Assembly: GCF_021535135.1 (NCBI RefSeq)
Contig: NZ_CP091036.1
Span: forward strand, 2,170,001-2,234,000
Length of the DNA: 64,000 nt
Direction of reading: 5' to 3'
DNA from: Antarcticibacterium sp. 1MA-6-2
GTDB taxonomy: Bacteria; Bacteroidota; Bacteroidia; Flavobacteriales; Flavobacteriaceae
Of this stretch, positions 20,867 to 31,056 are shown one piece after another; the first letter of the stretch is position 1, and the number at the start of each line of letters is the position of its first letter. The notes under the pieces are model-generated. The model saw only the letters and a list, made by a program, of their open reading frames with translations. It was not told the DNA's origin and searched no databases. The position numbers and the translations under genes are program-made.

Positions 20867-22309
20867 CTAATCAAGCTGCTTAATAAAAATTTTTGATTTA
20901 AAAGCTGCTTTGGGAGCTTCACACACCGGGCAGCTATAATCATTAATCAAATCCTCAAAGGCTGTTCCCGCTTGTATTCCCTGGGTTTTGTCTCCATAAG
21001 TTTTGTCATAGACAGTAAAACACTCCTGACATTGAAAAACCTCAACTTCTACCACTTCTTTTTTTGAGCCTGTAGGTTTTTCGTCCTCTATTTTATTTCC
21101 TAACTGTTCAAAATACATCTGACTAAGCTCCATGAGCAGGCCAGGCAATTCCACTTTATCCACATCCTGAACATGAGTTATATATTCCCGCGTATTTGGA
21201 TCAAAGTTTTTAGCGTACAGCAAATTATAAGTATCCCGAATTTCAAATTCGGTTAAATTCTCGGGAATTTTATTTTTTTCAATAACTATGGAAGTAAAGT
21301 AATATACCCTTCTGGTGTAATTAGCAATTCCGAAAGTGAGGCCATAAGTACTAATGTCATTTTGATCAAAATTTGCCACCAGATACTTTTTGAGACTTAA
21401 GGCTTCATCATTAGCTACTAGCAAGTGCCAGTTAAGTTCAAGCATTGAATGCCGAACATTAATCCCGAATTTGCCCAGTAATTTTTCCCATTGCAGTTTT
21501 GACTCTACGGGAATTCCTTTTACTATAAAAGATTTCCAGGGGGTGATGCAGATTCTTCCGATTTTTAATTCCGCGCAAAAGTCACACATCACCTTCAGAA
21601 ATTCAAGGTCATACTTATTATTTCTCCAGTATAATCCCAGCCAGTATTTCCCTGTTCCTGTACGATTCATACCTTCGTAATACGGGAAGGGATAGAATGG
21701 CACTTCCAGCGGTTTGTCCACTGTGCGATTATCAGTATCTACAGCGTCACTCACCAAATCAAAGATCATTTCAATAGTTTCAGGATCTTCCTGCAAAATA
21801 TTTTCCACTGCCTGTCCTACCTTTCCAATATCCCAGCTATAAATGAGGGCGGGATACATTTCAGTTTTTTCCCAATCTGGCAACCGGATATACAAATACC
21901 AATAGTCTTCATGTTCTGAAGCAATAAAATTTAAATGTCCTGTGAACAGAGGAACCAGCCTTTGTCTTGGTTCGGTAATATTTATTTTTAGTATTGGTTC
22001 GTACCTTATTTGTTCCAGGATGTACAAATATCTGTCCCCGGTAAGCCACGCAGTCGTTGGGAAAATATCTGTTGAAACATAAGAAGAAACAATGTTTTCT
22101 ATTGGAAAGGATGAGTTTTTTACAACAGTAAATCCTTTAAAATTATCAAGAATTGTTTCGTCTGTGGCTTCCGGAAGTAGAATATCCTGCCGGGAACCAA
22201 AAGAAATGGTCTTTAGTCCCGAGGCTTCAGCTGTTTCTGCTATTGATTTAAGTTCTGCAGGTGAGAGTACGCCTCCCTTTATTATTATTCTTGGAACATT
22301 CTTTCTCAT
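20867..22309 (-). CDS. Nitrite/sulfite-reductase-like protein fused to rubredoxin
   Basis: 480 residues. The N-terminal ~400 residues resemble the ferredoxin-like halves of siroheme nitrite/sulfite reductases (KGGVLSPAELKSIAETAE, then ISFGSRQDILLP), but the siroheme/4Fe-4S cysteine pattern C-x5-C...C-x3-C is absent; only CDFCAELKIGRIC is seen. The C-terminal ~60 residues are a rubredoxin (CQECFTVYDK and CPVCEAPKAAF). It overlaps the NasA fusion end by four bases, so it is made with it. I infer an electron carrier for nitrate reductase rather than a catalyst. Confidence 0.75.
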   Translation of the reverse strand: MRKNVPRIIIKGGVLSPAELKSIAETAEASGLKTISFGSRQDILLPEATDETILDNFKGFTVVKNSSFPIENIVSSYVSTDIFPTTAWLTGDRYLYILEQIRYEPILKINITEPRQRLVPLFTGHLNFIASEHEDYWYLYIRLPDWEKTEMYPALIYSWDIGKVGQAVENILQEDPETIEMIFDLVSDAVDTDNRTVDKPLEVPFYPFPYYEGMNRTGTGKYWLGLYWRNNKYDLEFLKVMCDFCAELKIGRICITPWKSFIVKGIPVESKLQWEKLLGKFGINVRHSMLELNWHLLVANDEALSLKKYLVANFDQNDISTYGLTFGIANYTRRVYYFTSIVIEKNKIPENLTEFEIRDTYNLLYAKNFDPNTREYITHVQDVDKVELPGLLMELSQMYFEQLGNKIEDEKPTGSKKEVVEVEVFQCQECFTVYDKTYGDKTQGIQAGTAFEDLINDYSCPVCEAPKAAFKSKIFIKQLD

Positions 22310-25300
22310 GCTAATTCTTTTGAGCGGTTAAATATTTCCCGAACTTCAGTTTTACAACTTCCGCAGCCCAACCCGGCACCTGTAAGTTTGCAGAGCTCTT
22401 CAAAACTGTTACAGCCCTGACCTACTGCTTCTTCAAGATTACCTGCACCCACCTGGCTACAGGAACACACCAGTTTACCTAAGACAGGCTTTTCATTGCC
22501 CGCACCACGAAGTAATTTCTCACGTTTATCTGATAACTCAATTTTACTTTCAATAAGGTTCTTGAATTCGGCAAATTCATCCTTATTACCCATTAATACA
22601 GCACCCACCAACAGGTCATCTTTTACAATACATTTTTTATAGTACCGCTTCCGCAGGTCCATAAGAACAATTTCTTCATGAGTATCATCATTTTCAGGAA
22701 TATTGATATCCCCTATGCTACAAATGTCCAAATCATTGAACTTAAGGATATTCATTAGAACCGATCCATTGTAACTACTGCTAATGTCCCCGGCCATATA
22801 ATTCGCGAGAATAGTCGCCTGCTCCTCTGCCGCCGAGGTTATTCCGAATAATTTATTCTCAAATTCTGCAATTTCACCCAGCGCAAAAACATCAGGGTTG
22901 GACGACTGCATATGCTTAGGTTAACTTTTACTCCCCGGCCACAAATAATGCCACTTGCTTTTGCAATATCTATATTGGGGCGTGTACCGATTGCATAAAC
23001 AATAGAATGAGCAGTAATAATCTTACCGCTCTTTAATGTGATGACCAATTCTCTGGTTTCCTCATCATCAAAAACAGTACTTACTTCATTATCAAAATAA
23101 ACCTGTATCCCCCGCTCCATCACATCCTGTGCAAGAAGTTTACTGGATGTAATATCTAACTGCCGCTCCATTAGACGTGACGAACGTTGAACAATAGTTA
23201 TTTTTAAATTTTTATGTTTTAAAGCTGCCGCCAGTTCCAGTCCCAGAAGTCCGCCACCAACAAGTACTACATGCTGCTGTTCCGGTGGTAGCCCTGTTGC
23301 CTCCATATAGGATTTAAAGTTATCGGCATCTTCTTTACTGCGCATCGTAAACCTCCCCGGAAGTTGAAGCTGCGCATCTTTAGGTACAAAAGCATCACTC
23401 CCTGTAGCTAAAATTAATTTATCATAAGGATGTGAATTGCCCTTGCTATCCAATACCAGTTTTACTTCAGGATCAATTTTTACAATGTATGTTTCAGAAT
23501 GAAGCTTTATCCTGAGCTTTTGAAGTTTCTTCTCTTTGATTTTTAGAAGCTGCTCCCAGCTAAGCTCTTCGGTAATATATTCCGGAAGTAAAACACGGTT
23601 ATAAAAAGGATGAGCTTCTTTGGAAAACACCTGCAACTCGTCTGTGCGGTTATGCTCCCTGTAATTCTGAATAAACCTGAAAGAAGCTGTCCCCGCCCCT
23701 ACTACCACAATTTTTTCCTGCTTTTTTCTGAATTTGGAAACTGAAACAGCAGTGTATTTAAAATCTGGTTCCTTTGAAATTGGATCAACCCTGGTGTGTG
23801 TCAAATTATTCGCCCGGTTAAGATCGTTCTTAAGGTTCTTTCCCCAGTGCATTGGCAAAAACACTACTCCTTCTCTAACATTATCAGTAATTTTTGCCCG
23901 CACCCGAACTGTTCCATTCGGACTTTTAATTTCGGTTACATCCCCATTCTTTATATTATTTAGATAAGCATCTAAAAGATTAATTTCAAGGATTGGATCA
24001 GGATAATGAGTTTTTAACCTTGCTACTTTCCCTGTACGGGTCATCGTATGCCATTGGTCCCGAATTCTTCCGGTCGTCAAGATTAAAGGATACTCTCCAT
24101 CTGGTTTGGCAGATGCATTCTCCACATTTTTTGGAATATTAAAAATCGCTTTTTGAGAGGGAGTATAGAATTTTCTATCCTGAAACAAGCGCGGAGTACC
24201 GGGATGTCGATATTCTGATACAGGCCACTGGAAAGTACCTTCATTCTTCAGCCTGTCATAATTAAGACACGAAATATCAATATTTGTACCCTTGGTCATA
24301 GCGGCATATTCCCTGTAGATTTCTTCAGTACTATTGTAGTTAAAGCCCCGAAAGCCCATCTTTCGGGCAAAGTCACATAAAATTTCAACATCGGGCCTGG
24401 CTTCCCCGGGAGGATGCAATTCTTTGTTCAGGTAGGAGATCCTTCTTTCTGAATTTGTCATAGTACCTTCTTTCTCCAGCCATCCTGCCGCCGGAAGCAC
24501 AAGATCTGCGTAGGCAAGGGTATCAGATTTGTGAGAAATATCCTGGACTACCACAAATTTGGAATTTTTGAGTGCTCTCTCTGCCTGCCTTGCGTTAGGC
24601 ATACTCACAACAGGATTAGTACATACTATCCAAACAGCTTTAAGCTTTCCTTCTTCAAGCGCATCAAACATTTCTGTAGCCGAATATCCCGGTTTTGGAG
24701 AAATCTCATCTACGCCCCAAAATTGAGCGACTTCCTTTCTATGTTCTTCGTTGGCAAGATCTTTATGAACTGCCAGTAGATTTGCCATACCGCCTACTTC
24801 CCGTCCTCCCATAGCATTGGGTTGTCCCGTCAGGGAAAAAGGACCTGAGCCGGGTTTTCCTACCTGCCCGGTAACCAGGTTGAGATTCAGCAAAGAAAAA
24901 TTTTTGTCAGAACCAACAGCACTTTGGTTGAGTCCCATCGCCCACATGCTGATAAAACCTTTAGAGCGGCCAATAATAGTTGCCGCTTTTTTAATTTCAT
25001 TGGCCGGAACACCACATAATTCTGAAGCACGATTTAGAGATAAAGACATTACCTGTTCCCTGTATTCCTTAAAACCTTCGGAATGCTTTTTAATGAAGCT
25101 TTTGTCTACTAATCCTTTTTTTATTAATTGGCGGCCAATGGCATTATAAAGAATTACATCGGTTCCCGGAATTAGCTGAAGGTGCAGATCTGCAAAGTTT
25201 GCTGAATCTGTTTTGCGAGGATCTGCTACAATGATTTTAACGTGAGGGTTTGCCTCCTTATGCTTTTCCAACCTTCTGAAAAGAATAGGATGGCACCAGG

Positions 25301-25829
25301 CGGGATTCGCGCCTGCGATAAGAAAACAATCGGCGAGTTCTATATCTTCATAACTAACAGGAACAGAATCTTCGCCAAACGTTTTCTTATAACCTACAAC
25401 GGCAGAACTCATACATAGCCGTGAATTGGTATCTATATTATTAGTTCCTAAAAATCCCTTGGTTAGTTTGTTGGCTATGTAATATTCTTCTGTTAAACAT
25501 TGCCCCGATATATACATTCCAACGCTGTCCGGTCCATATTTTTTAATTATAGATTTAAAAACTCCTGCAGCTCTCTCCATAGCATCATCCCAGGTTACAC
25601 GTTCCCGGGGATGGGACCTGCTCCAGCGCATTTCAGGATATAGGATCCTATCAGAACTATCATTCACCACATAGTCCAGATTCATTCCTTTTGAACAAAG
25701 CATTCCTTTATTTACGGGATGATCCTTATCTCCGGATACTTCTATCCGATTGCGCGCATCTTTTTTCACTATGACGCCACAGCCTACTCCACAATATGAA
25801 CAAGTACTTTTTACTTCCTTTTCGAGCAT
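22306..25829 (-). CDS. nasA: Assimilatory nitrate reductase fused to NirB-like FAD and BFD [2Fe-2S] domains (frameshifted)
   Basis: About 1173 residues. Residues 1-690 are a molybdopterin nitrate reductase: CSYCGVGCG...GMLCSKG for 4Fe-4S, TNNIDTNSRLCMSS, and a C-terminal molydop-binding domain near DQWHTMTRTGK. Residues ~700-1000 are a pyridine-nucleotide-disulfide oxidoreductase like NirB (VVVGAGTASFRF, LATGSDAFVP, VLVGGGLLGLELAAAL). A BFD domain ends the protein (CSCSQVG...GCGSCKTEV). The break near 22917 falls in GVKVN-R-HMQSSNPDVFALGE, a two-base gain where ACCGGC fits. The fusion suggests an all-in-one NAD(P)H-linked enzyme. Confidence 0.9.
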
Positions 25830-25918
25830 CTGCCGAATAAATTAAGTTGTAAGATTAAAAAACTCTTTATAATGATGATATTTATGCTTTTACCAATATC
25901 ACTCCTGCATGCCTAAAA

Positions 25919-27342
25919 TTAAGCATTTGCAGGTGTAGTATTATTAAAAGATTCCTGTAATTCTTTTTGCGCAACCTTTTCCTCTTTAGCTGAAAATCGT
26001 ATTCCCAACGCCACGACTCCTGTAGTTATCACTGTTAAACCGATTAAAAGGTAACCTTCAGAAACAGCCTGAGAAGCAGCCGCGGCTTGTGCCGATCTTA
26101 TTACTTCCTCACTTAAACCTTCATTAGCTGCAATGGCGGCTTTTTCTGAAGCAGCAGATTTAACTTTGAGCAACATAGCTGCCAAAAAAGCACCAACATT
26201 GCCTCCTGCACCCACAATACCTGAAATGGATCCTATTGCTTTTTTATTAATAAAGGGCACAACAGAAAAAGTAGCACCCTCTGCCATTTGTACCGAAAGA
26301 CTGAATAAAATTAGAAATCCAATAGCCAGGTATAAAGTAGAAATATTGGAGAAGGAAGCCAACATTACCCCTTGCACGACCAGGATAAAAGATAAGAACA
26401 ACACTCTTCCTCTAATACCTTTGGTTTTACCAAATTTATCTCCAAAGAATCCTCCAAGGGTACGTGCAAAAAGATTCATTAGAGCAAAAGAAAGCACAAT
26501 ATTTCCGGCAGTTATCCTTTCCAGCTGAAATGTATTTTGAAGGTAGTCATCCATAGTACCATAGACGGTGAGCTCTATTCCAAAACAGGAGGCATAAACT
26601 ACAAAGAGAATCCAAACCCTGTAATCTTTTATTGCAGTAAGAAAACCTTCCTGGTCCTTTTTTAATTTGGGGACGTCACCTTTTTCAGCCAGTTCCTTAA
26701 AGTTACCTTCCGGTGTATCCTGGGTGAAGAAATAATACACCACACCCATAATAAAACATAAAAGACCTAAGCAATAATAACAGAATATCTCCAGGCTTCT
26801 GTTTCAGCTGCACCAAAACCAATGACTATAGCAGCTATAATTGGCATTCCCAGCCTGTTTGCTCCACCACCGAGGTTTCCCCAACCTGCAGAAGTTGCAT
26901 TTGCAGTTCCCACTATTTTAGAGGAGAACATGAGAGAGGTATGCACCTGGGTAATAACAAAGGATGCTCCTATAAAACCTGTAAACAATCGACAAATTAA
27001 AAATTGGAAAGGCGTTTCTACAAAACCAGTAAGTATAATAAGTACTGCTCCCAGCATTAGTAGCCAGGTGTAACAGAGCCGCGGCCCATATTTATCACAC
27101 AATTTACCAATGAGTAAACGGGCAAAGACAGTACCCGTCACTGCCAGAACAACTGAATTCCATTTTTGTGCAGGTGTCATTCCCAGATCACGAACAACGT
27201 CCGGCATAAACGGCACTACACCAAACCAGGCAAAGAAACAAAGGAAAAATGCAAGTGCAGTAATCCAGAAAGTGCGTATGGGTACACTTTTAATGTTATG
27301 TAAATGAAATTTTGTTGCTTTTGCTGAAGTTGAACTTTTCAT
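25919..27342 (-). CDS. narK: NarK/NasA-type nitrate MFS transporter (frameshifted)
   Basis: About 473 residues after bridging a two-base gain near 26770 (YSVIIAGLLCFIMGVVYYF, expected GCCGGT). Nitrate porter features are FFLCFFAWFGVVPFMPDVV, FITQVHTSLMFSSKIVGTANATSAGWGNLGGG and GAGGNVGAFLAAML. It takes up nitrate for the reductase encoded immediately downstream (90 bases) and is probably in the same transcript. A palindrome resembling those before cobA and nirB lies 28 bases before the start. Confidence 0.92.
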
Positions 27343-27369
27343 AATACTTATTTTTATAAATACTAAATT

Positions 27370-27383
27370 AAGTAATAATACTT
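27370..27383. promoter_or_regulatory. Putative nitrate-assimilation operator upstream of narK
   Basis: AAGTAATAATACTT is an inverted repeat AAGTA-N4-TACTT just before narK. The same arms occur before nirB, and 12 of its bases recur before cobA. A TACGTAG box at 27401-27407 is also shared with the nirB upstream region. Confidence 0.5.
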
Positions 27384-27523
27384 ACTTAATACTTAAAAAA
27401 TACGTAGAAATGATAAATTTATGAGCTCATTAAATTTTAAGGAATGTATTTCAGAAAAGATTAAAACAAAGCAGACAATATTCCGAATTTAGAAATTTAA
27501 GAATTGAATAGAACAGCTATAAT

Positions 27524-28186
27524 TTACACAAGATCGTATTCCCGGGCCTTATTTGTAAGCTCAATGAGGTTCTTTACATCTAACTTCTTCATCAGATTAA
27601 AACGATGCACCTCAGCTGTCCTTTTACTTATATTTAGCTCTTCTCCAATTTCCTTACTACTTTTCCCATCCATGACTAAAGTGAGAATCTGGATTTCCCT
27701 TTTGGTTAAATTAAAAGGATCATCAACTGTCTCAGTTGGTTTCTGCTCCAAGCCAGCGTTAACTTTAGCAAAATTATTTACAAGAATAGAAGAAATGTCT
27801 CCTGAAAAGTACTTACCTCCATCGGCCACTTTGTGCAAAGCTTTTAGAAATTCATCCTTACTTGCTCCTTTTAGAAGATAACCGTCAGCACCCACCTGTA
27901 CCGACTGTAAAACATACTCTTCAGAATCGTGCATGGATAATATCAGAGTCTTTAAGTTTAAATTCTCCTCCCTTACTTTCCTCACCACTTCTATTCCCGT
28001 CAAACCGGGCATACGTATGTCTACTACAAGAACATCAGGCAGGGATCGCTTTACCACTTCCAGGGCTTCAAGACCATCAGAGGCTTCGTCAATCACCTCA
28101 ATGTCATTCTCGTCTTCAAGTAAGGCTTTTATTCCGTCTCTAACCAGAACATGGTCATCTGCCAGGACTATACGTATTTTGCTCAT
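27524..28186 (-). CDS. NarL/LuxR-family response regulator
   Basis: A 220-residue two-component regulator: an N-terminal receiver domain with acidic pocket DDH near residue 10, phospho-acceptor in VLVVDIRMPGLTG (D near 55) and the lysine in YLLKGASKDEF, followed by a LuxR-type helix-turn-helix (LTKREIQILTLVMDGKSSKEIGEELNIS). It is encoded 45 bases after the sensor kinase and is its evident partner. It probably controls nitrate- or nitrite-responsive genes; the targets are not shown directly. Confidence 0.92.
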   Translation of the reverse strand: MSKIRIVLADDHVLVRDGIKALLEDENDIEVIDEASDGLEALEVVKRSLPDVLVVDIRMPGLTGIEVVRKVREENLNLKTLILSMHDSEEYVLQSVQVGADGYLLKGASKDEFLKALHKVADGGKYFSGDISSILVNNFAKVNAGLEQKPTETVDDPFNLTKREIQILTLVMDGKSSKEIGEELNISKRTAEVHRFNLMKKLDVKNLIELTNKAREYDLV

Positions 28187-28231
28187 TGTAATTTTTTGTA
28201 GTCTAAATTAGGGAATTTTAAGAGAAGCCAA

Positions 28232-30049
28232 TTAATTTGGCAGGGGTATGTTTAGAGTAACTTTTGTTCCTTTATTAATTTCAGAAGTAACAAAAAGCCG
28301 ACCCTGAATGTATTTTATACGCTCTTTCATAAAGGTCATACCCATACCGCCGGAGTCTTTACCACTTTGATCTTTCGTCCTGTCAAATCCTTTACCATTG
28401 TCATCAATTGTTATACTTAAAATAGTATCACTATGGGAAACAGAAACTATAATATGACTGGAATCTGCATACTTAATGGCATTATTAATAGCTTCCTGGG
28501 TAATTCGATAGATATTAATTTCTGCCAGTGAATCCAGCCTTTGATTAAATCCTGTCTTATCATATAGAATGATCTTTTTTCCTGTTAATCTCGATAATTC
28601 CTGTGTTAGCTTGGTCAAAGCAGGCACAATACCATAATCTGAAAGTTCAGGGGGCATCAGGTTAAAGGTTGCTGTTCTCACTCCTTTAATAATATTCCCG
28701 GTCAATTGTTTTAGATTTTCAATTTTATTCGCTGCCTTTTCAGTCTGATTTACATCTATACTTTCAAGATGAAAATTTAATCCTGTAAGCATCTGCCCTA
28801 TCCCATCATGTATATCCTTGGCTATTCGGTTCTGCTCGTTTTCCTGGTTCTCTATAATTTTACTGGAGATCAATTTTTGCTGATCTATTTTTTCCTGAAA
28901 TCTTTTTTGCCTTAGATCCTCAATTTCGAGCTGGGCTTCTTTACGGGTAGTTATATCTGATGCAATTACCAAAATTTCCCAATCGTCAATAGCTGAACTA
29001 AAAGGTATCAGGGACATTTCCAACCAAATTCTTTTTCCTTCCTGTGTGGTTGCTTTTACTTCCCCCTGCCATTCTTTCCTGTAATTTTCTTCCAGAAGTT
29101 GCTCTATATGCTTCCTCTCCTCTTCTTTAACCGATAGTAAATCAGAAAATTTACTGTAATCGCCGTACTTCCTGATCCTGAACAGCCGCGAAAATTTTTC
29201 GCCCAGTTCAATAATATTTCCATTCCCATCTAACCGGGCAAACAATAAGGTTTGATTCATCGCCTGGTTTAAAACCCGTAATTCCTTTACTGATTTTTCC
29301 TTCGCTTTGCTTAATTCATCAGCATCTTTTGCCATTTTTTTGGCATCCTTCTCAGCTTGCAATAATTTTTGAATTGTACCCCTTACACCCCTTGCTGCTT
29401 AAGCAGAAATATGAAAAAAGTTCGCTTAAAAGAATAATAAGGGTAATTGCCATTAAAAGCAATTCCAGATTTTCTAATCTTTTCACCTTTTCAGCAGCTT
29501 CTTTTTCAAATTGATTTACAATTTGATCCATTCCCCTTAGGAATTCTGCTTCATTATTTGAAATAACAGAAATGTGAGTGCGAATATCCTCAAAGGGAGA
29601 TGCAGAATTACCTTCAAGTTGTGAAATCAAAGCTTCTGCAGCATTTGTGGTATTCAGGAAGTAAGGCTCTACTTCGGCAAACATGGCGGTAATTTCCCGA
29701 CTTTTTTCATCAGGGAGACCAAGACTGTCATTCCCCTGCCTGAGCGCAGCATGAAAAAATTTCCATCGCTCAAGAGTAGCTTCTATACTATCCTTAATTT
29801 TTAGCTTTTCGTCCCAGTCTTCAATACTTAAAAGTTTGAAAGCATCTTTAGTAAGTTTCTGGCTTAACATTCTTTGCCTGCTTAAGCGATATTTAAAACT
29901 GTGGAATCGCTTTCCTGATCATCAAGATGTTGATGAATGAGGATCTGGCTTACAACAACCGAAAGAGCAATAGCACTTAGAGCCAGAATGTAAAGAAGGC
30001 TTAACTTTTTGAAAGTCTTTTGATCAAGGGAGAATTGGTCTCCAGGCAT
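28232..30049 (-). CDS. NarX-like sensor histidine kinase (frameshifted twice)
   Basis: About 604 residues from the ATG at 30049. A membrane segment (SLLYILALSAIALSVVVSQI) is followed by a PilJ/NarX-type sensor domain with the hallmark LNIAGRQRMLSQKLTKDAF, recovered only by bridging a break near 29885. A second membrane segment near the break at 29397 leads to a PAS domain (IELGEKFSRLFRIRKYGD) and an HisKA_3/HATPase core (RIAKDIHDGIGQMLTGLNFH, SITIDDNGKGFD, GGMGMTFMKERI). Both breaks lie at sites expected to be GCCGGC. This domain senses nitrate/nitrite in NarX, so it probably does the same here. Confidence 0.88.
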
Positions 30050-30059
30050 GGTTATCAAA

Positions 30060-30650
30060 TTAAGAAAGAGCGCGATTTACAAGAGCTGCAGCCTTATCGG
30101 GAAGCGCCAATTTTAAAGCTGCCTCATGTCCTTCTGCAGACATTTTAGCCCAGGTTTTCCTAATAATATCCAACATCTTGTCTTCTTTATGGTCCTCCTT
30201 GAGTTTAGCCTCAAAATCATCTAAATAATACTGGAGAAAAACCAGGCAAATAACATCTTCCAAAATTTGACTTTCCGCGTCTTTTTTGATCTTCTTCTTT
30301 TGGACTAAAAAGCTTACCCGATCAATAAAATCCTGATCATAACCTACTTCCTTCAGAATTTCTGCTGTAATCTCGGCATGTTCTTTTTTAAGATCATTTC
30401 GCCAGTTCAAATAGCCCACTCTTGTCATGGGATAATCCTCCCGCGGAGTTTGCCACCTGCATATATGTTGAGCTCTTGCTGCTATTTGAAGTTCTTCTGA
30501 GGCTTCCGGTTTAAACTCCAGAAGTTGCTTAGTCATTCTTTCAGAGTATAACAGTTCTTTAGGATATGTTTTCCCGTCTGCTAATTCCTTGTGGGGATCT
30601 TCAGAATTTTTCTCGTCGATGCGATTTAAAGCTTCATTAAACTTATTCAT
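30060..30650 (-). CDS. DUF4202 protein
   Basis: 196 residues matching DUF4202: FNEALNRIDEKNSEDPH, AARAQHICRWQTPREDYPMTR, GYLNWRNDLKKEHAEITAEIL and EDVICLVFLQYYLDDF. Histidines and acidic residues are arranged like an HD-type hydrolase, but this is only a guess. It lies between nirD and the sensor kinase with gaps of 15 and 10 bases, so it belongs to the nirBD operon, where the family is often found. Function unknown. Confidence 0.8.
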   Translation of the reverse strand: MNKFNEALNRIDEKNSEDPHKELADGKTYPKELLYSERMTKQLLEFKPEASEELQIAARAQHICRWQTPREDYPMTRVGYLNWRNDLKKEHAEITAEILKEVGYDQDFIDRVSFLVQKKKIKKDAESQILEDVICLVFLQYYLDDFEAKLKEDHKEDKMLDIIRKTWAKMSAEGHEAALKLALPDKAAALVNRALS

Positions 30651-30665
30651 ATACTTTCGGAATTC

Positions 30666-31046
30666 TTAATCTGAGAACCCAATATAAACATTTTCTTCCT
30701 CAACTTTAACCGGATATACAGCAATTCTGTAGTCATCACCATTTAAATTGGAACCGTCCTCTAATGAAAATGTTTTTTTATGTAAAGGACAGGCGACCTT
30801 TGGAGTTCCTTTTGCATCTCCTATCATTCCACGGGACAATACCATCTCCAGCTTGTGAGGACAAAGATTTTGACACGCATACCATTTAGATCTTCGGGAG
30901 AAATTAAAAACAGCTATTTGTTTCTTTCCATGTTTTACACATCCCCCGCCATCTACAGGAAAATCTAATGTTTTCCCCACGAATAACCATTGTTTTACAT
31001 TGGTTTCGTCAACAGTCTTATATTGATCTATAAAGTTTTCTATCAT
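30666..31046 (-). CDS. nirD: Nitrite reductase small subunit, Rieske-like
   Basis: A 126-residue NirD with a Rieske-type fold: GGGCVKHGKKQIAVFNF, then CQNLCPHKLEMVLSRGMIG, then CPLHKKTFSLEDG. Unlike many NirD proteins it keeps the C-x-H-like CPH...CPLH pattern of cluster-binding Rieske proteins. It assists NADH-dependent reduction of nitrite to ammonium by NirB, whose gene ends ten bases upstream. Confidence 0.9.
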   Translation of the reverse strand: MIENFIDQYKTVDETNVKQWLFVGKTLDFPVDGGGCVKHGKKQIAVFNFSRRSKWYACQNLCPHKLEMVLSRGMIGDAKGTPKVACPLHKKTFSLEDGSNLNGDDYRIAVYPVKVEEENVYIGFSD

Positions 31047-31056
31047 CTCTTATAGT

